Shown here: positions 23,001 through 35,800 of the stretch, in pieces
How the letters are laid out: each line of letters begins with the position of its first letter
Numbering within the stretch: position 1 is the first letter of the stretch
Origin: Apostichopus japonicus
Lineage: Eukaryota > Echinodermata > Holothuroidea > Aspidochirotida > Stichopodidae
Reading direction: 5' to 3'
Assembly (NCBI RefSeq): GCF_037975245.1
Contig: NC_092568.1
Location: 42,149,631 to 42,213,630, forward strand
DNA length: 64,000 nt
The notes under the pieces: generated by a model
What the model was told of the DNA's origin: nothing
The model's input: the letters and a program-made list of their open reading frames with translations, nothing else
The model's database searches: none
Position numbers and translations under genes: made by a program

Positions 23001-25194
23001 TATTCTAGTGACTAATTGCCGTTTCATCTATGCCTTTATGTTTGTTGGTGTTACATACCATACATAAATCAAACTTTTCCATTTTTAAAGTAACACTGCA
23101 TACAACTTCTTACAATTTTATTTATTTTTGGAATATTTTGCATTTAAACAGCAGATGGATGGCTTAAAACCTCTCTAGCCCTGCTTGGCAAGTTCTTAAT
23201 AGTATGTGCATTTTCAGCAATAAATCTAGCGAACACAGAGTTATTTCCAACTACGTTACGGTAAGTTTGTAAAACAATCCGATTAAACACGTTCTATATC
23301 TAGCCTATAGCATATTTCGGTAAACTATCCCTTGGGTCAAATTGCCTCATTATTACAGAAATAGCACAATTCCACGGTCACGTGGGTAACTGGATCTATT
23401 ATCGTTGCGAAGATTATTACTAACACTCACCATCCTCACGAGCACGGATAACCCTTTTATTATCACGAACATAATAGGAGTGGAAATCTCTCATCCTCAA
23501 ATATTCTTCCTCTTTTATCACCAACATGACTAAAGCCACGGTGAACCGTTCTTTAATCTGCAAGGTTCTGTCATTTAGATGCTATACTACAAGGCTAATG
23601 TACATGTTCATATTCTCTTTCAAACTCATTCCCATTCGAAAACAAATCAGATAATATCTATATTGCTTACAATTACCATGTATAACCGTACATTTTGTTT
23701 CTTGTTAAGTTTGCAACACGCGTTGTAAAAACAAAGTAATGGATAATTACAATTAATGAGCCGACGTTTCTTTTCTTTATAGAACTGTTGGAATGGGGTT
23801 TGCTCAGCTGATTGGTAACGTAGGAAGCATATTATCCCCTATACTCATTTATCTGGTAAGTCCATGGCCTACAGTCGCAAAAGTTCTACTCAATTTAGTT
23901 ATATTGATATTTGGAATAATTTATGGATGTGATTGCAATCAATCATGACACATTTTGCTTAAATGGTCACAACTTATACAAAATATGGACGTAACGCTTG
24001 GGATACTTAGCTGCATTTGCCCTTTGTCCTTCAGCTGTTTCTATTGAAATTTGAGAGTAATTATTCTATTAAAAGTTAACTTCTAGAAGATTATTAAATG
24101 AGAAGAATCATTAACTACAAACAATGTTTCGATTGACCTCAAAAGTTTAATGCAATAAGAGCGGATTGTACAGAATCATAAATTAATAAATTTATCTTTC
24201 AACTATTCTTTTAAGTGTTTGCGATCTAATATCCATATGAAACTATCCTAATGCGATCGCAATTAGTCCTACAAAACTAAGAATACTGCAAATTATTGAA
24301 AACACAGAAAACAAAATGGTACCATTGCTAATATCCCTCAGATGAATCTCATATTAAAACTATGTTGTGTGTGTGTTAGCCTATTTGTATTTAAAACTAT
24401 ACATACCTTGTTATTTTGATACTCTTTTCTTCCTGTATGTGAGTGTTCTGCTTTGTTAATCCCGAAGGCTACCTATAGAAGACTTCCTTTCACACTATGG
24501 TGTACTACTTTATGATCAAAGTATACATTCATTTGTAATATCGTTGTGATAAAATAAACAATGGCATGTTTAAACTGTTATACTATAATATAAAAAAAAT
24601 CCAAGCTGAGAGAAAGCTGATACTTCATAAAGAAGCTTATAAGATATGGGAATCATCGAGTTAAAAATGTTTTGTGTTTCCACCAAATCTGAATGCAAGT
24701 TCTACTTGAAAAGGTAAATACATCTTATTTTATGATTGTATAAATTAAAGCCAATAAATATCATACATTTCGTTAGTTTGTTTGTTAACAATATATTTGA
24801 GGTTCTATTGACACCTAAATAATCTGTTCTCTTTTAACAGGACAAGTTTGTTCCCGATCTCTCTTTCATGATTATGACGGCATCCGCTTTTCTGGCAGCC
24901 ATTTTCTGTCTTTATTTACCAGAAACAAAGAATACAGTCCAGCCTGAGACTCCTGAAGATCTTCAAATATTATTCGATTCCAAAAGACTTTTTTCACGTC
25001 TCAGAAAAACTCAACCACCTCATGATGACGTGTCAATAAGTAATAACCAAAGTAAAATGGATGAGAAATTACAGAAATATAAGGCAAATGAAGAAGGACC
25101 AAACGAAAATACGATGAATGGAATAAATGATGAGCATATCAATAAAGAAGGAGGTGGAGAGAATGCTGGCTTTGAAGAGGATACTCAAATGTGA
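17011..25194 (+). CDS. SLC22-family organic ion transporter, tandem copy A
   Basis: Nine coding exons: 17011-17313, 17959-18189, 19093-19289, 19436-19678, 20918-21052, 21519-21604, 23152(or 23155)-23260, 23783-23855 and 24841-25194. They give 576 aa, close to the usual ~550 of SLC22 (major facilitator superfamily, 12 membrane spans). TM1 is at about residues 20-42. A large extracellular loop follows with Cys 49, 68, 82 and 106 and N-glycosylation sequons at Asn54 and Asn78. The MFS motif [10 protein letters not shown] is at residues 131-140, PESVRWL at about 247-253, and the last span is followed by [15 protein letters not shown], typical of SLC22. The C-terminal tail is acidic and hydrophilic. 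Members move organic cations, carnitine or anions across the plasma membrane; substrate cannot be told here. The start at 17011 is chosen because copy B begins at the same residue. Confidence 0.92.
18340..18556. repeat. Interspersed repeat X, copy 2 (SLC22-A intron 2)
   Basis: Same sequence order as 14890-15150, from ATGTCAGTAAACATAGTCAC to AAGGCGACATA, without the internal expansion. It has an extra GGCGTTTAAACGCGTT near its 3' end. Non-coding, class unknown. Confidence 0.7.
21690..22403. mobile_element. Fold-back element rich in TTTAATGCCGGCATTAAA palindromes
   Basis: Arms 21863-21992 and 22279-22403 are reverse complements of each other with few mismatches, e.g. GTCCTTCATAAATACATTAT on the left and its complement at 22385-22403. 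The arms and neighbouring sequence carry many ACCGGYATTAA / TTAATGCCGGC palindromes. The ~290-bp centre shows no coding sequence. It lies in SLC22-A intron 6. True outer ends are uncertain. Confidence 0.75.
22425..22980. repeat. ~78-bp tandem array derived from a tRNA-like SINE head
   Basis: About seven units of CACCTATGGTTAGAGTGTCT, GCATATAGAG, a variable GGGAGG or GTATA, CCCGGGGTAGAACTCTGGAC and TCACTGTTCATAG. The order TGGTTAG-GTGTC-GCATATA-GAGGCC-GGGT-GAA-TC-GGA-TCACTGTTC parallels the tRNA-like element at 2777-2870, including decayed A- and B-box positions. Confidence 0.75.
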
Positions 25195-25554
25195 GGAAGG
25201 GTCGTCGCTTACATGGAGATAATGTCTGGTCCTTTGCCGTAGCGATTGATTACAAGTACTAATGGATAGGACAGCTGGAAAGTAAAGTTCAGATGTAAAT
25301 TTATTTTCTGCATTTGAAAGAGAAACTTAATCTAAGTATCCTGGTAACGTGTCAGTGTTGTTTTCGACATGTGTTTACTCGAAGGCTGAAAGTTTTGGTC
25401 CAAAGTTCAATTGAAGCAAGCAGCGGTTAATGTACATTAACAGAAAATATCTGTTTTTGTTGATGCATGTTTACTTCATTGTTTTGACTGGGTGGGATTC
25501 CATCTTTCACTACTACGTCCAAAAAATATTCCAAATTTGGGTTTAAATGTTAAA
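25195..25554. other. 3' flank of SLC22 copy A
   Basis: The first ~30 bases after the stop match the 3' flank of copy B (GAGGAAGGGTCGTCG), then similarity fades. No canonical AATAAA was spotted, so the transcript end is unknown. Confidence 0.4.
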
Positions 25555-25685
25555 TTAGAAGCCACCCGAAGTGAAAGTTGTAAGTCATAAGCCTTTGCGG
25601 GCTTCTTCCACATTCTTAGTCGTTTAAGCGTCGTAAAATAACTGCCTGATTATCGATTATTATAGGATGTACTTTGCATGCTGCC
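25555..25685 (+). mobile_element. 5'-truncated SINE (family 2)
   Basis: Contains the 3' body of the SINE at 5270-5521 (TTGCGGGCTTCTTCCAC, GTTTAAGCGTCGTAAAATAA) and an ATT-rich end, but no tRNA head. Confidence 0.6.
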
Positions 25686-25777
25686 TTAAAAGAAAATATC
25701 TATCCCAACAAATTTAAACTGACTTGCCTACTCTTAAATTAAGAACCTGTTAATCTATTTCTCTTTCCGTTAGAGTG

Positions 25778-26442
25778 CAAGGGCGGCGGAACCGGGGGGG
25801 CACAGGGGGCACGTGCCCCCCCCACTTTTCCTCAGGTTAAAAATGTGCCCTTTTTTCTACATGAAAATTGAGGTGTCTCAAGTTAGCAAGAGGCCAGGGA
25901 ACCAGAATGAACACTCGGGAAGGCCGTTTCCGGCCATCTGAGGGGTTTGTAAAACCAAAACTTTTCTTGCACGCTCAGCGCCAACCGATGGTGGCGCTCC
26001 GCTCAGATAGTCGTGCATACAACCTTGCAAATCCAGGCTACGCCGCTGACTTTTTAATTAATTTCTGTGGGTCAAACTCAAAGCTATTGCGAATGGGAAA
26101 ACAATTGTTAGATATTAACAAGAACTAAACTCTAATTTGGAAGATTCCTACATTAGCAACTGGCATGATTTCACCTCATTTTGTCTCAAAAGAAAACTTT
26201 TTCCTTCTTTCCCAATTTGCACATTGGATATTGCAGTGCTAGTATGCATATTTTCCTTGCGGGTGGGGGGGGGGCGTTGATGGAGTGATGTGTTACGCAA
26301 AAATGAAAATAAAATAAGAGTTATAAAGGGTACTAAAATAAGGCTGCATCTGTCCAATCAAATTTCTGCAAAGTGCCCTTTGATGTCGGTGCCCCGGTCG
26401 GTGCCCCCCCCCCCCAGATTAAAAGTGCTTCCGCCGCCCTTG
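25778..26442. mobile_element. hAT-type non-autonomous element with 8-bp target duplication
   Basis: Terminal inverted repeats CAAGGGCGGCGGAA ... TTCCGCCGCCCTTG, flanked by direct repeats TTAGAGTG (25770-25777 and 26443-26450). Subterminal G and C homopolymer runs follow. The interior carries the ~100-bp core (25918-26010) shared with the other TIR elements of this window. The 86-codon frame inside is not a transposase. Confidence 0.9.
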
Positions 26443-26450
26443 TTAGAGTG

Positions 26451-28222
26451 ACAAAGAGTTAACAAAGGGTAACAAGGGTTTCATAGGACAACAAAATTAG
26501 TTGCAACCACTAAACATATCACCACCAACAACAGACAGAATGTACTTAATATGAATATGTTCACAGTCTGAGGACAAACTGTGTGGAAAAGTAGCAAAGA
26601 GAGACCGAGATGTGCCACTCCTGAGGATACAAAGGAACTAAATATTATAAGAATAGTAGCGCTATCAGCGCAAAGTTCTCCTCCTCGCCCTACTCCTCCT
26701 CCTCCTCCTCCTCGCCCTCCTCCTCCTCCTCCTCAAAACTCTTGACGGAATCAAAAATTTAATGTTTTGGGTTCATGCGGTCACGTTTATACGTTGCTTA
26801 TAGTTCGGATTATCTAGGACGTAGGATAAGTATGAAATATGAAAGATCAGCGTGTTCTATAGAAGCCTTTATTTACATAGATAAAGCCCGAGTAAAGTCA
26901 GAGTCTACAGAGACTGAAGTAAGAAATGGGTGGAGTGATAGAGGGCCTTTGTAAAGTTGTGCTGGAACAGTGAAGCCAGACTTCAGTGAATCGTATATAC
27001 GAGATTAAATTAATAAATGTGGTCACCTTGTTTTGGTTTGTACTGTATATGTGTAGTAAAGTATGGGGTTTTCGCACCTATCTTGAAGGGGCGGGGTAAT
27101 GAGGGGGTAAATGAAGACGTATTCTGGGAAATTTTAGGAAATCATTTTAAAATGTATTTCACGACGCATATGAGGAAGCATTTTTGGATGTATATTGCAT
27201 GGGAAGCACTTGTAGGAAGTATTTTAGAATAATTTTGTTTTTAAGTTGTAGGGCAGCTGGTAAAAAAAAGTCATTCGGAAATGAAGAGACAAAAGAATGC
27301 CAAAAGGATCGCGTGATTGAAGGGATAAGCAATACTAACAATGAACTAGTAATAGATAGGCAAATAGTCTGATTATAAATAGGCGATATCTTAAGGAACA
27401 GATAGTTTTAGCTTCTTTCATAAAGGCACTGAGACACGCATATGTAAAGCAACGACCATATATTTCAGTAGTTTTTGATATATGGACGAACAGGATTTGC
27501 AGAACGCGTGATTAAAGTAATCAGTACAATATTTGTTACGCAAAAGGCCATTCAAATACTGAAACTTAGATATAATGACTTAAACTTAGGTCATCTCGAA
27601 ATATTTATGTTTTTTAAGATGGTTTAAATGGTTTGCTTAGAAAATCTCTCAGTGCAAACTGAATCTACAAGGAACGTTGACATGCTAAAAGAATATTTCA
27701 CCTGCATTAAATGTTGAATTCTCATATATTATGATACATATGAGTTGTGCGTGTGTTCTATTCAAGTTACTGTAAGTTACACGCTGGTCAAATATTTACG
27801 AGTTGAAACTTGTAGAATAGTTATTGCGACTATATCAAATTATTTCTTTTATCACACGATTGTAACTTCGCATTTTTGGAAAGGGTTGAACAAGTTATTG
27901 AGTGTTTATTTGAAACGGTGTATACTGGGCCCATCATTTTGTGTCTTGAGTATGACATATGAGTTAAGTTTTACTAAGTGGAGTAAAGGGATTACTAAAA
28001 GGTGTTTTGAGAGTTGATATTGAGAATAACAGAGTAATTAATTATTTTGTTTTTTGCTCAGTGTGTTCCCACGAGTGATGTAATCTCTTAGTCATAACGT
28101 TATGAGTGCACCTCCTTTGATAAATCCCCTACCTCACTACATTTACATCAGCTTCCTTACCATGAACCCGCCAACACCCCCTCCCCCCCCCCCCCCGCAT
28201 CTGACAACGGTAACCTACTGAC
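26451..28222. other. Intergenic, no gene recognised; contains a (TCC)n run
   Basis: A (TCC/TCG)n microsatellite lies at about 26690-26736. Several frames of 60-90 codons show no family resemblance. The rest is AT-rich unique-looking DNA between the two SLC22 paralogues. Confidence 0.45.
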
Positions 28223-29827
28223 CAGGGGCGTATCCAAGATTTTCTAACCCGGGGGCGCGAATTACTATCTAAACGGAGCGCCACCATCGGTTGGCGCGCA
28301 GCGTACACGAAAATTTCTGGTTTTGATAGCCCCCAGATCACCGGAAATGGCACTTCTCGGGCTTGAAAATGACCAACCAGATGTAAACTTTTTGCCTGAG
28401 AACCAAGCATTTCCCAATGGTTTTTTTTCCATCAATAACCTTTTTGAAGATTGTCACCAGTCACACATCATGTTCGACCTCATCGCATGTCCTGTGGATC
28501 ATTTGCTTTTGTAGGTGCTTCTATACGTCGCGGCCCACAATACCCGACAACCCCACTTTTGAAGGTTTTAAGCCCATTATTTGTTCAGAATTTGAAAATT
28601 CACATTTCTCTTGAATAAACTCACTTCAAAACATACCCATAATGTTGCAAAAAAATGTCATCTATGGACAACCAATATAGAAAAGCCTTCCTCAACCCCT
28701 AACAGACCGGTCAAAATCGCACAAGTAGAGGGAAGTATGATGGAGAATGGTGGTCAGGAAATTTTCGAAAATTCAGACACAGTTAATTTATTGGTGTAGA
28801 AATATTGCAACCTCTTATAACGGCTATTATAAAACTTGGTTGAAGTAAATGAAACAAATACCAGATATTTCTGAAACCGAACACTACACACATAGGCGTA
28901 GGAGGCGGGGGAGGGCTACAAACCCCCTCCCCCCTCCCCCCAATATTTTTTTCTGAATATTCGGGCAATATGCTGAGAATTTGTCGGCCCCTACTGAAGG
29001 AAAAATAAATTGCAATACATAGCTACATGTAAATGAAATTAATTAAAAATCATCTCCTTGGTAATTAAAATAAAGTTCTAAGCTTGGCCGACTAATTAGC
29101 CATTACTAATGTAAAAGAGAGTTTTGACATAATTGGACCTCCATGCTTTTTCTCCATCTACATAAGACATTTCATTGTTTAGATGGGCATCCCGTGGTGT
29201 ACTGCGCAACTTTCACGGACCGTACGGTACCCGATGGCATGCGATGCTTGCTTATATGATATTGACATGCTGAACGCGCGCGGAGCGCGCGAAAAATGTT
29301 AGCTATATTTTCGGGCAAGCCGTTACAGCTCCCAAATCAAATTGGGCTAATTCCCCTTTGACTACAAACACAGACAGTTTTGAAGCTGTTCATCCTGGAA
29401 CGCCATTTTCATGCTCACTGATATGATTTGATATCTGCTGTTTACTTTACAAATTCGAACAGGCGCGTAGCGAGGAATTTGGCAATGGAGGGCGAAGTCT
29501 GCAGGCAAACTATCTAAGCGTAGCGCCACCATGTGTTAGCGCGAAGCGTACAAGAAAATTTTGGCCGAAAATGCCTCCCAGATCGCTGGAAATGACACTT
29601 CCCAGGCCTTGTTAGTTTTATCTAAGCATTTTCTATTTTGAAATTACTAGTCATATCATAAAAAAATATGCTCAGGGGGGGGGGTGGTCTCCCCTTCCCG
29701 AAATGCGTCATGTTCCCCGACGACTCGGTCGAGTTCGAGACCAGCCACAGTTGGTTTCATAGCACAATTGTACAATTGTTTAAGGCATTCATACACACAC
29801 ACACGCGTTATGATAGACCATATTAGA

Positions 29828-29871
<44 letters not shown>

Positions 29872-30211
29872 TAGTGAGAGAGGAAAAATGAAAACGTCAC
29901 AAATGGAGTTGTCGGTGTAAGGGGAGGGTGAGGTGCACGCCCCTTCCGAAATCCTCGATCCGTCACTGGCCACCCTGTGTATATAATAGGGATCAGCGCT
30001 ATAATGATGTCACTGTTCCTCGTTCTCTTCCCGGTCTCTTGGCGTTTATCTTCTACTCCCTCCTTTTCTCCTTTTCTCTCTTTCTTCTTTTTTCTTTTCC
30101 CTTTCTTCCTCTCCTCCTCCTCTTTTTTCCCTTTATTCTTCTCTTTTTTTACCCTCCTCTTTTTCTTACCCGGGGGCGCGCGCCCCCAACGCCCCCCTGG
30201 ATACGCGCCTG
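28223..30211 (+). mobile_element. TIR element of the GCGTATCCA family, copy A
   Basis: Starts CAGGGGCGTATCCA and ends TGGATACGCGCCTG. The interior is homologous, in the opposite orientation, to 39708-41294: shared core at 28255-28360, TTTGACATAATTG, a CGCGCGCGGAGCGCGCG hairpin near 29275, a long polypyrimidine tract (30040-30170), and a 16-bp GC palindrome at 30172-30187. The flanking 8 bases do not match, so the target duplication is lost or an end is misplaced. A second element-like start (CAGGCGCGTAGCGAGG, 29460) may be nested. No transposase seen. Confidence 0.65.
29829..29870. repeat. (AT)n microsatellite
   Basis: About 21 AT dinucleotides inside the TIR element at 28223-30211. Confidence 0.95.
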
Positions 30212-30509
30212 GTGACACTTAATATACTAACAATACACCAGAAATTTAAAAGAATTACCAATCACAAAATAAACATTTTTTTGTCCATATTTACACTTCA
30301 ATGTAGTATATTTAATGTTATTCATTTACATAAGTTATTTAGCTAATGATTTCGACGCTTTTGATCACAAATCGGCTAAATATTAAAGGTCACATCGGAT
30401 GGTCGCAAACAGGAACCATTCTACAATCAATGGGTCGATAGGTTTAAACGGACTTTGAATATTAAACATCTGCTTATATATATATATATACACTTCAGTG
30501 ATGTTGATT

Positions 30510-30696
30510 AGTTTATCAGTTCATATATCTAATCGGTGACTACCTAATTAAATCAACATTAATTGTTTGTTGTTGTTCATATAATATGACTATTTCAATT
30601 GTATGCACGGTAATATAGACATTGTTTCAATTTGTGGGCAGATTTAAGCTTCAATCATAACTTCGCTTTGGTATTTGTGACTCTCTTCGTACTAAC
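30510..30696 (+). promoter_or_regulatory. Conserved upstream block of SLC22 copy B
   Basis: Aligns with 16845-17010 of copy A with small indels, including GTTCATATAT, ATCAACATTAA, ATTGTTTCAA, CAATCATAACT and TTTGTGACTCT. Presumed promoter or 5' UTR retained from the duplication. Confidence 0.45.
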
Positions 30697-32628
30697 ATGG
30701 AGATTGACGCAGCTCTCGAGAGAGCTAAGCCTTTAGGAAGAACACAAGCTGCAGTCTTAACAACATCTAGTTTCTTCACTGTCGAAATTGCTTGGTTGAT
30801 TTTGAGTGTTGTATTTATTGCGGAGACACCACTGCACCATTGTGATGTTGGTACAAACACAACCCTACCAGAAACTGAAGACAATGTTTATGAATCGTGT
30901 GAAGAATTTGTGGACCCTGAATGGAAGAATGAGACAATGGCCTGTTCTGATGGATGGTACTATGACACAGAGTTATACGGTCATTCTATTGTCAGTGAGG
31001 TAAGTTTGACTATGTTATGTTTTTATATAGAAAACAAGGTGGTTGGTTTCAACAATGTTCAACACCAACGTCTGTGTTCTGGATGATTCACTAATGGAAA
31101 CAAAAATTTAAGTTTAACATTTCATTAGGCACACTGTTGCAAAACCTCGAGTTGGATAAAAGGAATTTTAATATACTGAATCGCTAATATTTCATACTCG
31201 AGCGATTTCGTATATACTGTGTACAGTGTATCTAAAGTAGATAAGGTATATACTATTGGAAAAAAAACAGACATGTGAGAATCTTTCGTACTGGTTATTA
31301 CCTACTTCAAGTAATGGATGACAAGTACGTCTGCGTGTTCTCAAATATGAAATGGCCAACACACTCAGCCGACGGTCGTCAAACTATAAACGGGGCGCGA
31401 CCTAAAATAGGGTCGTGAAAAGGTTTCTGTGGGTGGCCGGAGTTTTCCAGACCTCGGAAAATTTATTAGCAGCTTTCGAAGCCTGCCAACGGATATCTTT
31501 ATAATTTGTATAACATTAAATCCATAGTCCAAGCTGACCCTTCAAACTGTTCTGAGCATCAACAAATTCCGAGCCTATAGGTCGGGTACAGTGGGTCGTG
31601 GCAGTACCGCTGCACTGAAATCCGGAAACAAAATCTATGCTGCTCCGACAATTATGGTTTAATTTCACATAAGACCGAAGACAGGGTTCTCTGTTTTGTT
31701 CTAATCTGTTTTATTTACTACGTTTTGTCTCTGTTTCAGTGGGATCTCGTTTGTGATAAAGACAGCCTTGCAGGTCTCTCACAATCTATTATGCTAGCAG
31801 GGTTCGCTTTGGGGGCCATCATAACAGGCACGATTGCAGATAAATATGGACGGCGACTCATCACCATCGTATCCCTGGTGATATTCAACATTTTGGGAAT
31901 TGCAGTCTCTTTCTCTCCAAATTATGCAACTTTCGTTACTTTGAGATTTTTCTTAGGGATATTTTCCAGGGTAAGCATTTTCTACATTACACGGGTTAAT
32001 TTTCTGTTCCACACATGCACATCATTAATGGTATGTGCAACTTGAGCAGTATAACGTTTATATCGTTATATATCTGTTAACTACATATACATTCATCTGC
32101 GCTGTACAAGATGTTTAGCAAATAAGGCAGACACCCCAAAAAGAAGGGGAGTCCGGGCAGATCGGAGGGTGGTGGGAGGTAACAGAAGGGGGAGCCGGGG
32201 CTGATCGGAGGGTGGTGGGAGGTAACAGAAGGGGAGCCGAGGGCGGATTGGAGGGTGGTGGGAGGTTAGCGTGTCTAAACTTGACTATTGAAAAACTTAA
32301 TGACTGGATAGAATCATTCAAACCATTCTTTATATCCCATGCAGAGCATTGCACTTCGGTTCTACCATAAAATACATGCGCTATTTTAATTCCTGTACCT
32401 AGAATTTAGCGTTTGACATTTTTCTGAAAACGACATTAGTCAACAATATATTTGGACTTTTCGTTACCCTTGCATACCTTCACTGCCTTACCCTACTTAG
32501 TCCTACCTTACTGAATACCAACATAATCCTATATTTTAACAAACAAAAGTTGAAATTATAATATAAGAAGTCGAAATTTGAGGGAAGAGTTGAAAATTTC
32601 GACATATAATAGCCGCAACTTCCAGAGC

Positions 32629-32680
<52 letters not shown>

Positions 32681-32741
32681 CATATATATATATAAATATA
32701 TATATATTGCCTATATATATAGCCTATATATATGTATATAG

Positions 32742-32807
<66 letters not shown>

Positions 32808-35800
32808 AATTTTGAGAAGATAGGGATTGACACTTCTTGTCACTTTGACAAGCCCTGCAGGGCTTGTATGGAAAGTTGATTGTCATCTCAATGAAAATAC
32901 ATCTCCGTTTGGGTCAATATAGAGATATGAGATATATGCGTACACCTACTCACACGTACTAATAAGTATTTGTAGGCTATATATTTTATATGGCTAATAC
33001 AGTCAGAGCCTTAGCCACTGGGGGCATCGTTGCCTCCTCACCATCTCCGCCCAATTTTTTGTGTAAAATGGCTTACATTTTATAGCACACGCACGCAAAT
33101 GAGTAGACACGAATGTAGTGTAAATGGTGGAAATGATAACACCATTTTGTGCCCGAGTGACAACATTACTATAGTAAGACTAGAGGTATTTCTGATGCGG
33201 GTGGGGTAACTGTCGAATAATGGATGAGAGTGCAGAGAGCCGACGAGGGTATGAGCTCTGGTGAGAATCTAGGGGGGAGTTCCTGAATTTCGGAAATTTT
33301 ACTTCTTGATAGATTTGATGTAATTTTCAAACGTGCATGTCAAAAGCGCAAATAGACGAATTTCTCGGACATTTATGTGGAGTGTATCTGAGTTTCCTGG
33401 TGGGGGAGGGGGGGGGCACGGGACTTACATATGTCGTTTCTACGTGGTGCTTTTCGAGCAAAAAAATATATATGAAATGTGTAAAATGTGATCACTGTAC
33501 ACAGTCTATTTCAACAAAGTTAAGGAAATGTTATTAGGTCTTTGATAAATTTTCTTAAAGTTATAAAATAAAAGTAACATGGCATGATAAGAACACACTG
33601 CCTTGTACGTTTGATAAGTAAGTAGCTGTTGTCGTTGTTTGCTTTCTGTATTCTTCTATTCTATCTCACCCTGAAGTTTAACTTGTTCCAGATTAATAGT
33701 ATTTACAATATCATTACCTTATCTAGATATCTTCTATTAATACTCTATATTCCCGGGACTGTGCCAACTTGTCGAACCTTGTTCGAACCGACTGAGGGAT
33801 GGAATGCTTACACGAGCGCATATATTTCATATTCATGTTGATGTATTCATGATGATGTATTGTGAATAATCATCACTGTTAAATGACGTTCAAATCAAAC
33901 CGCTGTTTGTTTTCACTTCTAGCCAAGCAGAGCGTTTGTAGTATGCGCTCGTATCCCTTCTAGCATGGATAATTTATTAAAATGTGATTTTTTTTTAAAA
34001 TATTTATTTAGAGTTCACTTGAGCAGTGGCTAGGGGAGGTCATGTTTTAAGGTCTCCTACCTGTCTGTCCCGTTGGGACTATTTACATAAACTGCGATTG
34101 TATATTTAATTCCAACCGAGTGAGGATGTCATTGGGCATGTAACTGTCAGAGTGACTCAACAAAGACCCGAATCATTTCATTACGATGGATTCATATTCA
34201 ATAAATGTAATATTTTGTTTTTCTATCCCATCCCCCTTATCTGAGTGATTGGAATGGAACGCCAAAATATGTAAACGTTTTCATTTGTAAAAACAGCATA
34301 GAGTTACAATATTTTCATGTTTTTACCCACCTTGCACAAAATGAAATTCACAACTGGATTATATGGTGTTGCCCTTTGTGGGGTTTGTTCTTTGTTATTA
34401 ACAATTTTGCTGAGTACAAGCGTTGATCAATACATCATTAACTCTATTTAATCATATTTTAGGCAATTCAACTACCGACTCTGATACTGCTGTTTGAATA
34501 CCTCCTACCGAAGCACCGGGCCACAGTTGGAAATGCTCCAGGAGTGCTTTTTACTCTGGGTTTGATGGTGATGTCAGGACTGGCTTATTGGATCAGAGAT
34601 TGGCGCCAATTCCATGCACTAATGATGACACCGACCATTTTAGCAATGACGTTTATTTGGTAATTTTATTGTATATCAAACTTAGATTTGTCGTTTTGAA
34701 AATTTCAGATTTATATTTTCGTAATCCATAGAAAGTTTGATCATGGTTTAAAGTAAATTTAACCCAAAGTTCGACGCTTCCACCCAGGGGATATTGTCCC
34801 AAGGGGAGCGGGATTCTTCCGGCTGTAACAGGGTCAACTACCTGCACAGAGATACCTGGTTGTTAGGCATATGATCTCCGTGTACCTCGTGATATATATA
34901 AAATTACAAAGAAATCACTATCCATTGACTGCAACAAACAATAGAAGTGAAACACATAAAAGCATAAGGAGTTAACGCAATTAGTGTATTTTGCAATTTA
35001 AAAGATAAGAAACATGATACATATTAAATTAGTCATAATAAGAACATTCAACTATATAAGAGCTGTTTTTCTCCCATCCAAGTTCGGAAAACTATTAGAG
35101 GAGGGGCTCACTCCTCGATCTAGACCGCTCAGCCGTCCGTCCGTCCGTTCTTGGGGCACATCCTGGCGTGGAAGGGACGGGCATTTATAACCAGGGCGTT
35201 AGTCACGTCCACCAAAACCCCAAACGAACCTGTATAAAACTTATTAGATAATTTCTAAAGATGATTTCGCCGACATACTAGACGGCTGAGGGCTGTCAAG
35301 TGAGTGGCCTAACTTAATTATCCAATATAAGCAATACAATGGGGCTCAATACCAACTACAATATTAGACAAATCAGCAATAAGTACATGCTATCATTAAG
35401 GTTAAATATAAATGAAATGTTTCCAGTAAATAGCATAAGTTATAAAGCTAACATATAGCCGACGTGGCAGTCAATGATGGATACCATGCAGTAAGTCTCA
35501 GTCAAGTGCTAATTGCCCTAAACCCAACTACTAGCATGTTTCTAATAGACAACTTAATGCCCATATATTCCCTATATAATCAGATTCTCTCATATGCATA
35601 GCATGGATACCACCAACAGTAGCAAAACTATTTAGGGTCAACCTCTGACACGAACTGTCACCAAGGGAACCAAAGAACATAATCAGCTAAACGGGATTCC
35701 ATAAAAGATAAATCCTAATATACAGGTAGCACGTAGGCTTATAGTGTAACCTATAGAGTACACAATACAGATATAATTGATACAATGTGGTAAACAACAT

